Assembly (NCBI RefSeq): GCF_964340395.1
Contig: NC_135564.1
Coordinates: 6,747,861-6,790,360, forward strand
Source: Glandiceps talaboti
Taxonomy: Eukaryota; Hemichordata; Enteropneusta; Spengelidae
Length of the DNA: 42,500 nt
Reading direction: 5' to 3'
In this document: positions 34,769 to 42,500 of the stretch, in pieces
Layout of the letters: every line of letters begins with the position of its first letter
Position numbering within the stretch: the first letter of the stretch is position 1
Program-made: the position numbers and the translations under genes
Notes under the pieces: generated by a model
Database searches by the model: none
Told to the model about the DNA's origin: nothing
The model's input: only the letters and a program-made list of their open reading frames with translations

Positions 34769-34790
34769 ACACACACACACGCGTGTGTGT
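34676..34790. repeat. (CA)n microsatellite ending in a CA/TG palindrome
   Basis: About 100 bp of CA dinucleotides, with CATA and CGCA variants at the left and CGTA near 34767. The right end is the exact palindrome ACACACACGCGTGTGTGT (34773-34790). Cys-Val frames across it are artefacts. Confidence 0.96.
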
Positions 34791-36690
34791 ATCCATAGAG
34801 TAATTTGGATCGGTTTTAACTTATGAAATAACAGAATTGAACACGTTGTAGCTGACTTGAAAATATGACTTTTTGTAAACTACCCGACTAACTGTTTTAG
34901 GCCAGCAAGGGTAACTCACACATTTTTCGCTAACATACAAAAACTGATCGCATCTACCTTTGTTTATTTGTACAAATTTCACAAGTCAAATTGTGATAAC
35001 CGCGCTAGCTGTTTATATGCGTATTTATTTAATTTCAAATTTAAAAACTCGTCAAGAGCATATGAATTATGGCGGGTAAATAAAATGTATTTATCACTGA
35101 ATGTTGCGACTCATATTACAATAAATTTGAACGGATAAGATTAAAATATGTGAAATTCTGAAGAAAAGTTCAAAATGTGAAAAAAAATTTCTCGTTAAAA
35201 ACCTGTTATAAGAACTTTTATTTGATAAAATGCGACCTTGCATTTCTCAAACTATTAGATGTCGAGTATTAGAAAGAGTAAATTTGACAAAATACGAGTC
35301 AAGAAAACAACAAACTGTATTTTTCATATTTCGATGAGAACAGGACTAGAAATTCATCATTTGAATTTGAATTTGGCGGCAAGAATCGACCGATAGGTGA
35401 GGGGTACTTTCAATAAAGTCGAGTAGGTAGGATTATTAGATTTCATACACAGGAGGTAATTTACAGTTGGGATATTGAGTGAGAAGTTAATATGTCCCAC
35501 GAGACGTTCACTATGCAGTCGCTGACATAAGTAAAATTTGTGTATGAATACCCAGTATTGACGGTATAGTTGATGACAATACATCCAGTAAAAGATTATC
35601 AAAACTGTACGTGTTCATCAAAAATAGAATTGGAATAATATTGAAGCCAGATAAGATTTCTATCAATAAAACTGTAAACGTTTTATCGCAGCATCAATTT
35701 GATATTGGTTATTTTGATCGATGGCTTCCATTGTTGGGTTTGACGCGTACACGTACACATTGGTCTACAGCATAGACAATATAAAGCATTTTGAATGATC
35801 GACTTTCTCGATATTTTTTTTTCAATTTAAAGTCGCCCATATTTCACAAGTGTTGGTAACACGCAAGACAATAATGAATGACAAATTGTTACAAAATCTA
35901 TTACTGATAAAATATAGTTTGCATATTTTCTATTTTATCTCCCATGACCAATACAACGAATGCGTTATAGACATTTACTTCAAAATAAAACTAATATTTG
36001 TCTTTAGGAATTTTTTCACATGTTCATTTGTCGATGATAATTCTTCCAGCCGTTCTCAGAATCCCCATAGTTTAATCTGTTCTCTTCTGTGCTAACGTAC
36101 AATCCCTTTCAAGTAACTACTTTTGTCAGTGCCTTCAATGTCAACAAGGATTAAATATACACATTAAAAAAATCGTTCTTTGAAAACAAATATAGGTGTA
36201 CAAAAATTAAAATGGGTAAAATAACAAGTTCAGACCTCTTGTGAACTTGATTTTATTTCCACGCGTCGCCATGGTATTTTTTACAGCTGGTTGTGAAGTA
36301 ATTTAGAACCCAATAAAACTACTATAATTTGCGCTCAATAAGTTGGACATGAAAATTAATGAATATTTGGATACTTGAAAAAAGGAATTCATTACGCGAG
36401 AGTTATGCTGTTTAGGGACTCCTGAATTCATAGGCACGGCGTCGACACGTTTGATCGAAAAACAGTTAATTTCCTAGGCTAGTACAATAAAATTACGCAC
36501 TGCCCTGAATACTGTTACACGTGCGTAGCGAGGAGTAGCCAATTACACGGGAGTACGAGTTCATCAACCGTAGAGTAGTCTAAATTACCCCGAGTGCAGA
36601 CCATGTCAACAATAGGGTACTATATTTGAACACTGAACATATCAAGAAATGCACTCTGAATCAAATTATTACCGATGTTTCCGTCTCAAC
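34791..36690. other. AT-rich intergenic, no feature recognised
   Basis: Only short frames of unrecognisable content and no tandem repeat. Confidence 0.5.
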
Positions 36691-36910
36691 CATAAACAAC
36701 GGACGTGTAACTTCAGGTTGTTACAAATATATAGAATGATGACGAACTCACCAAATGTTTTTAATAAAAAAGAAATCAAAACTTAATCAATTTGAGTGTA
36801 CCATCATAAACAACGAAATGTGTAACTTCAAATTGTTGTAAATATATGGATAGGGAACTCACCAAGTTAGTTTATAAAAATAAATTAAAAAAATAATCAA
36901 TCTCGGTGTA
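36691..36910. repeat. Diverged tandem duplication, ~114-bp period
   Basis: CATAAACAAC begins both copies (36691 and 36805). Shared blocks then follow in the same order: TGTAACTTCA, TTGT(T/A)ACAAATATAT-like, GAACTCACCAA, TTAATCAAT/ATAATCAAT and GTGTA. Several small indels separate the copies, so the duplication is old. Confidence 0.85.
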
Positions 36911-37251
36911 CATACATGTTGACTTTTCGTAAGTGACGGAGTTTGCTCCCAATGTCCAATGTTGATTTGTATGTAAGCTGGTGAAAAATGAGAATGCGAT
37001 GTAGAGGGAAATTTAGAAGACGAAAATTATATATATATATTTTGGTATTACTCAATTTCAAACTGACTACAGTGTGACCGTTGTCTTTTATAAGAACTTA
37101 ACAATTAATAAATCGCTGCAATTTTACTTTTAATGTGGAAGGCTTTAACTTATACATGATAGTATGGAAAAGTTACGTGGGAGTATAACATTTATGATAT
37201 TTTGTTTAATTTAAACAGTTTGTCCAAACATAACATTTGTGTTGAAAGTTG

Positions 37252-37297
37252 AGTGTGTGTGTGTGTGTGTGTGTGTTTGTGTGTCTGTGTGTGTGTG

Positions 37298-37336
<39 letters not shown>
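37252..37336. repeat. (GT)n microsatellite
   Basis: GT dinucleotides with TTGT, CT and CTAT interruptions, ending in GTGCGCG. Confidence 0.96.
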
Positions 37337-37337
<1 letters not shown>

Positions 37338-37553
37338 ATAGAAATACATAAAGTGCGTGACTTTTACATCGTCTGCTAATTATTGGTGAATTTACAATTA
37401 CGATAACTAGTATATGTCATGGCCAAACAATACGACGATTGCCTTGACCGTACCAAACAAGCAGAAACCAACGAATGTTTATGGATTTATATTTCCATTG
37501 TGAATCATAACTTGGTGGCTTATAGTTTGTTTACACACAAATCCATTATTGTC

Positions 37554-38460
37554 CACCATGGTATGATATAGCAAATCTGTCAACACTGACGTCATCAATA
37601 CACTAGTCACTGCATGGCATACTATAGCAAAGCTGTCAACACTGACGTCATCAATACACCAGTCACCATGGTATGGCTATAACAAAGCTGTCAACACTGA
37701 CGTCATCAATACACCAGTCACCATGGTATGGCTATAACAAAGCTGTCAACACTGACGTCATCAATACACCAGTCACCATAGTATGCTATAGCAAAGCTGT
37801 CAACACTGACGTCATCAATACACCAGTCACCATGGTATGCTATAGCAAAGCTGTCAACACTGACGTCATCAAGACACCAGTCACCATGGTATGGCTGTAG
37901 CAAATCTGTCAATATTGACGTCATCAATACACTAGTCACTGCATGGCATACTATATCAAAGTTGTTAATACTGACTCCCCTCAAGACATTCATCACCGTG
38001 GTATGACTATAGCAAAGCTGTCAACACTGACGTCATCAATACACCAGTCACCATGGTATGCTATAGCAAAGCTGTCAACACTGACGCCATCAATACACCA
38101 GTCACCATGGTATACTATAGCAAAGCTGTCAACACTGACGCCATCAATACACCAGTCACCATGGTATACTATAGCAAAGCTGTCAACACTGACGTCATCA
38201 ATACACCAGTCACCATGGTATGCTATAGCAAAGCTGTCAACACTGACGTCATCAATACACCAGTCACCATGGTATGCTGTAGCAAAGCTGTCAACACTGA
38301 CGTCATCAATACACCAGTCACCATGGTATGCTATAGCAAAGCTGTCAACACTGACGTCATCAATACACCAGTCACCATGGTATGGCTGTAGCAAAGCTGT
38401 CAACACTGACGTCATCAATACACCAGTCACCATGATATACTATAGCAAAGCTGTCAACAC
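37554..38460. repeat. 54/55-bp minisatellite carrying CRE palindromes
   Basis: Sixteen full units plus a truncated seventeenth. A unit reads CCATGGTATG, CTATAGCAAAG, CTGTCAACAC, TGACGTCATC, AATACACCAGTCA in order. Units with GGCTATAAC or GGCTGTAGC are 55 bp; the others are 54. Thirteen units hold intact TGACGTCA, two have TGACGCCA and one (about 37968) has lost it. Because 54 is a multiple of three, long frames stay open on both strands, giving 18-residue protein repeats. The 55-bp units break those frames, so I treat them as artefacts. The array lies about 15.7 kb upstream of the Dlx ATG. Confidence 0.97.
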
Positions 38461-38560
38461 CTCGTAGTAAATTCGTGTTACTGGATATGCTTAGAGACAT
38501 TGTAAATATGTTTGGCATTAGCAGAATGTGACGAGTGCGAAAATGAAATGAGACAGTCGT

Positions 38561-38579
38561 GGGTGGGGGGTGGGGGTGG
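38561..38579 (+). other. G-rich tract
   Basis: GGGTGGGGGGTGGGGGTGG has long G runs split by single T, a G-quadruplex candidate on the plus strand. It lies about 100 bp right of the CRE minisatellite. Confidence 0.4.
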
Positions 38580-38710
38580 ATAGACAATGTTTGGTTTATT
38601 TTATAAGTGGTATGCCGTCCCCATCGTCGTTGATTGAATGTAAAAGGTATTTTCCTTATTATCTGTGAATTTATGTTAACAGTATTATAGAAAGGTTTGA
38701 TACAGTCCAG

Positions 38711-38749
38711 TTCAATTCAATTCAATTCAATTCAATTCACCAAATATTC
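38711..38749. repeat. (TTCAA)n microsatellite
   Basis: Nearly eight uninterrupted pentanucleotide units. Confidence 0.96.
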
Positions 38750-39497
38750 AGTATCATTTCATAAATGCAGAGTATAAATTTTGAACTTTAGTAACCATTT
38801 CAAAATCAGTAGGCATTTTAAAAAAAGATAAGAGATTGCTGACTTTGCGAAAATAAACTTAAAGTCAGTGCCTTACAAGCCAAGAATTATAACAAAGAAC
38901 ACTTTACAATGTTTTGTATTGCAACAAAAATGTACTAATTCACAATCGATTTCCAGGGACAAGAGTTTTTAACTAGGTGTTACACAGCAGATGAAATACA
39001 TTTATTGCACACTAATACGAGGACTGTAGTATAATGAAAGACACACTCAGTCATCTTTTGTTGATATTTCTGTGAGTCAAATAAGCCTTTCCTACTAATA
39101 CGAAATCGTGGCATATTGCAAATTATGAAACTTGAAACAAAATGTCTGACTCACCAAAAATCTTACCAATCGTGGTAAATTTTATTTATGTTTCAACGAA
39201 AATCTTGCCTACAGTGCTACATTTGTATATCGTCTTGCTCTATAAAACTATTACCAACAGAGATATTTGTCCGAGCAAGACAGTATAATATTGCAATGTT
39301 TAAAATAAAATGTAGCAATGTTAGTAAATGTTTTATTTTAATTGTATCTTAAAATCGTATGTGATTTTTTATGAGTATACAGGAAAACAATTATATTTTT
39401 AAAACAAGTATGAACTTGATTTCTTGACACTATCGAATCGCCGATCCATTTCATTTCATTTCATCTTGACACGTTATTGTAAAATGTCAGTAATAGT

Positions 39498-39502
<5 letters not shown>
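38750..39502. other. AT-rich intergenic, no feature recognised
   Basis: No coding frame or repeat noted, apart from TTTCATTTCATTTCAT near 39448. Confidence 0.5.
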
Positions 39503-39529
<27 letters not shown>

Positions 39530-39673
39530 ATGCATGCATGCATGTATGTATGTATGTATGCATGTATGCATGCATGCATGCATGTATGTATGTATGTATG
39601 TATGTATGTATGTATGTATGTATGTATGTATGTATGTATGTATGTATGTATGTATGTATGTATGTATGTATCT
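39503..39673. repeat. (GT)n and (ATGT)n compound microsatellite
   Basis: A GT run (39503-39529), then ATGC/ATGT units, then about 100 bp of ATGT, ending in CTATGTTTCTATG. Met-Tyr-Val-Cys frames across it are artefacts. Confidence 0.97.
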
Positions 39674-41041
39674 ATGTTTCTATGTATATATCTATGTCTC
39701 TGTATACATAGAATCATATATAGAATCATTATTAATATTTACTTACTAAAAAGAAAGTACTTCACTTTATTCACCTGCAAGTGTTGATAGCAGGTCATAC
39801 TACATTATACATGCTCTAAACGATGGTGTAGTATCATATTTAGTGGAAGTCATACAATATTAAAACCATCCAATTTAAAGAGAACTTGAAGCTTAGGGGT
39901 TTTTTTCCTTGGACAGATTACCTTAGCAATCGTTTTGTCAAAAAACATATTTTTAAAATGACTTGCATCACAACAGCTCTCAAGACAGATACATTACTTT
40001 TTAAATGACTTCCATTATAATAACACACTATCTTACAAATATGATATAAAAGTGGCACGTGAAATTTCATTTTCTCATCGTTTGATGTTTTTGACTAATA
40101 CAGGGATATATCTTTGCGCAGAGCTTTCTTGTCAGATTAACTCTACATGTATTTTTTCACGTATCAACTGCAGTAGGGTAATCGTCGCAACAGCAAGTGA
40201 AGCAAGCACAACACACATACTATCATCAGTATCAATAAACGAAAATTCGATAAATCATACTTAGACGAGTTATGGATATTGTATTAGTGACGACAAAGCA
40301 CCTAAAACTTTGTATTTTTTAATTATTTTGTACTCTTGCGCATTTTTAGATTAACTTAAGGTTAAATGTCACTTCTACTGGAGCCAGCATATATAATGGC
40401 GTTTTTGCATCCAAGCATTTCTGTGCAAATGAACTGTACTTAAAAAGTTAATAACTGTGTAATACCGTGACTCTTGTGGATTGATTGGTGCATGTTTGTG
40501 TTCACTCGATGTTGTCACTGTTTCATCGGACGAGTAAAATAAGTCAGTGTTATTTAAACATAACGTTTGTGTGGTAGCTAGAACTATAAAGGTTGACGAC
40601 CAATTGTCCTTCCCTTCTTTTGAGCTCAATATTTCACTAACTCTAGTTTGGACAACGTAAATGCTGTAGTTGTCATGAGGCGCTCCTAAGGGGATATTTT
40701 TCTATCAGATTTACGTATACATGATTTTTTTTTTTTTACACATTTTCACTATGGATAAACAATGGCGCAACGGTATATAATGGTTGTTGGCTAGTTCTAT
40801 TTACTTCTATTCCCAGTTTCTGCGTCTGTATGCAACACAAAAAAATCGCCATACATACAATTTTCGTACCAAAACCTTTTGTATTTTGGACTGAAACAGT
40901 GCATGAACAAGTTACTATAGCATTTTATTCACTAGTATTCAACGGAAACCCGAGACCCACTGAGCTTACGGTGCGTCATTTCGGCGCTATTTTAGGGAAA
41001 ATTACACTTAATAAGCCCACTAAATGGTCGGAGTAAATTAC
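39674..41041. other. Intergenic, or intron of a possible minus-strand gene
   Basis: If the candidate exon at 41042-41182 is real, this stretch would hold its first intron and perhaps further exons. I could not identify a second exon by splice sites plus content. The 84-codon minus-strand frame at 40375-40629 opens at TTG, not ATG, and has no recognised domain. Confidence 0.4.
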
Positions 41042-41182
41042 CCCGAGAGTGAATTTGCCTTCACTGACGCTTCTCTCCAGTAGTTTTCCGACGCAGCCAT
41101 TGAAGCGAATTTTAAAAGCACCATCGCATAGCGTCTGACCTGTTTTATATTTCCGACATCGCAGTCCCTGCAAGTCCTGCAT
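41042..41182 (-). CDS. Possible first coding exon, unassigned gene
   Basis: The ATG at 41182 sits in a good initiation context (AAACCATGC, A at -3) and directly follows an in-frame TAA. The next 47 codons are mixed in composition, starting MQDLQGLRCRKYKTGQTLCD and containing GAFKIRFNGC. They end at CTCTCGGG|GTAATT, a usable phase-0 5' splice site. The frame continues to 40976 if unspliced. The interval is richer in G+C than its flanks, and a perfect X-box-like palindrome lies 98 bp upstream. I do not recognise the protein. No second exon was confirmed, so this remains a hypothesis. Confidence 0.3.
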
Positions 41183-41279
41183 GGTTTATTGTATTCAGTC
41201 ATCGCCAGCACAAAACTCTCAAAGTACCGAATATGGACAATTTAAACAAACTCTGATAGCTGTTTGCAACCTGAAAGGT

Positions 41280-41292
41280 GTTGCTTAGCAAC
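41280..41292. promoter_or_regulatory. X-box-like palindrome (RFX-type)
   Basis: GTTGCTTAGCAAC is two perfect inverted half-sites (GTTGCT / AGCAAC) with a 1-nt spacer. It fits the RFX X-box pattern of GTNRCC-like and RGYAAC half-sites 0-3 nt apart. One further base pair on each side extends the palindrome. In animals, X-boxes close to start codons often mark ciliary genes. Its place 98 bp upstream of the ATG at 41182 fits a promoter role. Confidence 0.4.
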
Positions 41293-41793
41293 ACACATAT
41301 TACAAACAGACATCGTTTCAAGCACGTTTAATATATTGTGTTTTGTCGGGTTTTTTGTCTGTGCAGGCGACGGAAGGATAATTTGTTAGTACAGGGGACC
41401 CTATCAGTTCTACTTAATGTGAAAAAGATTAATAAACACAACTCTATTTGTTTTTAAAACAATAATTTGGATTTATAGTCACAAATTAAGATTAAATGAC
41501 AACGAAATGTCATCTAGGTAAGATAATAAATTTCATATTTATGCTCTCAACATTAATTTTGTAAATCGTAAAACTTCAAAATGAAATTTTATTGAATTAA
41601 GTTTGTGTTGGACTGCGTAGTGTAGCCTAAACAGTTATTACTATTGCCAATATTTGTAAAAAAAAACAAAAGAAAGAAAAAAAGAAAGAATGATGACATC
41701 TAGATTGTTTGGCATGTTATATCATAGAGTATGTTTCAATGTATCAATATATCTATACATCAACGTTTACATCAATACAGAAACTAACAACTC
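41293..41793. other. AT-rich intergenic, no feature recognised
   Basis: Only a short A/G-rich run (AAAGAAAGAAAAAAAGAAAG, near 41670) stands out. Confidence 0.5.
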
Positions 41794-41998
41794 ACTCGCT
41801 CCCTCCCTCCCCCTCCCTCCCTCCCTCACCCCCTCCCTCACTCACTCACTCACTCACTCACTCACTCCCTCCCTCCCTCCCTCCCTCACTCACTCACTCA
41901 CTCACTCACTCACTCACTCACTCACTCACTCACTCACTCACTCACTCACTCACTCACTCACTCACTCACTCACTCACTCACTCACCCACTCACTCTAA
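41794..41998. repeat. (ACTC)n/(CTCC)n microsatellite
   Basis: Alternating blocks of CTCC and CTCA tetranucleotides, becoming a pure ACTC array after about 41885. A short CAGT-type run (42004-42026) follows. Leu-Thr-His-Ser frames across it are artefacts. Confidence 0.97.
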
Positions 41999-42117
41999 CT
42001 CAATCAGTCAGTTAGTCAGTCAGTCAACATCACAGTGATGCACATTGTTGGGGACAAACATAGCTCCAGTAATTGTTTTCTATCACGCCATTCAAAGTAT
42101 GTCCTGTATACACTTAT

Positions 42118-42420
42118 TTGATCCGATGACGTCATCTCTAAGAGTAACAAAACTGTTTATTTAATCCGATGACGTCATCTCTAAGAATAACAAAACTATG
42201 TTTATTCGATCAGATGACGTCATTTCTTAGCTTAAGAATAGTACAATTGATCCGGTTACATAAATTTTTAGAGTGAAAATAGTACGTTTTAATTGGATGA
42301 CGTCATTTCTTAGAGTGAAAATGTTACGATTTGATCCGATGACATCATTCCTATGAGTAAAAATAGTACATTTATCAATATACGTTGGAGATGACGTCAT
42401 TTCTTAAAGTGAAAGTATTA
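42118..42420. repeat. 42-45 bp minisatellite carrying CRE palindromes
   Basis: About seven diverged units with a core like GATCCGATGACGTCATTT followed by CTTAGAGTGAAAATAGTAC. TGACGTCA is intact at 42127, 42170, 42215, 42298 and 42392. It is degraded at about 42256 (GGTTACATA) and at 42340 (TGACATCA). Spacing is mostly 41-45 bp, with one 52-bp step. The units share no sequence with the 54-bp array beyond the CRE itself. Confidence 0.88.
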
Positions 42421-42500
42421 AGTTTGATGTGAAGACTCCATGCTAATGAAGTACTTCTATTTTGTCAATTTGACGTAAGAAAATTTGTGTCTGTAGCCAG

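Noticed and set aside
37554-38460. CRISPR-like regular repeat array
   Set aside because: Whole units are repeated with no unique spacers, in an intron-containing animal genome. It is a minisatellite.
37673-38467. Long open frames (up to 174 codons) with 18-residue protein repeats on both strands
   Set aside because: They follow from the 54-bp unit being a multiple of three and free of stops. Frames are open on both strands and are broken at each 55-bp unit, so they are repeat artefacts.
40375-40629. 84-codon minus-strand frame as second exon of the 41.2-kb candidate gene
   Set aside because: Opens at TTG, has no clear acceptor that fits phase 0, and contains no recognisable domain.

Overview
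The window is animal (metazoan) nuclear DNA: AT-rich, full of microsatellites and minisatellites, with one convincing gene that is split by GT-AG introns. That gene is a Distal-less/Dlx homeobox gene on the minus strand (coding exons at 21872-21566, 21222-21038 and 16856-16542). It encodes a complete 268-residue protein. The homeodomain ends in an RRSKYKK-type third helix, as in invertebrate Distal-less proteins, rather than the KRSKIKK/KRSKFKK type of vertebrate Dlx proteins. A non-vertebrate bilaterian, probably a marine invertebrate (hemichordate/echinoderm side or lophotrochozoan side), therefore fits best. The sequence alone does not let me choose a phylum.

Layout. 1-16.2 kb: gene-poor 3' flank of Dlx with (AG)n, (GTCT)n, (GT)n and (ACC)n tracts, a long imperfect inverted repeat (about 6140-6805) carrying a small hairpin insertion, and an 89-bp tandem duplication. 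16.3-22.1 kb: the Dlx locus, with a poly(A)-signal candidate, three coding exons, a 4.2-kb and a 0.34-kb intron, and an upstream TATA/CCAAT arrangement. 22.1-37.5 kb: 5' flank with two isolated full CRE palindromes, more microsatellites, a degenerate ~46-bp minisatellite, and two unassigned open frames. 37.5-38.5 kb: a 54/55-bp minisatellite in which nearly every unit carries the CRE/ATF octamer TGACGTCA (13 intact copies). 38.5-42.5 kb: microsatellites, one possible first coding exon on the minus strand with a perfect RFX X-box-like palindrome about 100 bp upstream, and, at the right edge, a second, unrelated 42-45 bp repeat that also carries TGACGTCA (5 intact copies).

Dlx is the only gene supported by homology-level evidence. 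The other open frames are short and unrecognised, and are given low confidence. The most notable non-genic signal is that two different tandem-repeat families, only ~4 kb apart, both preserve the same eight-base bZIP site, with two further single copies 3-5 kb upstream of Dlx. Whether this has any function is inference.
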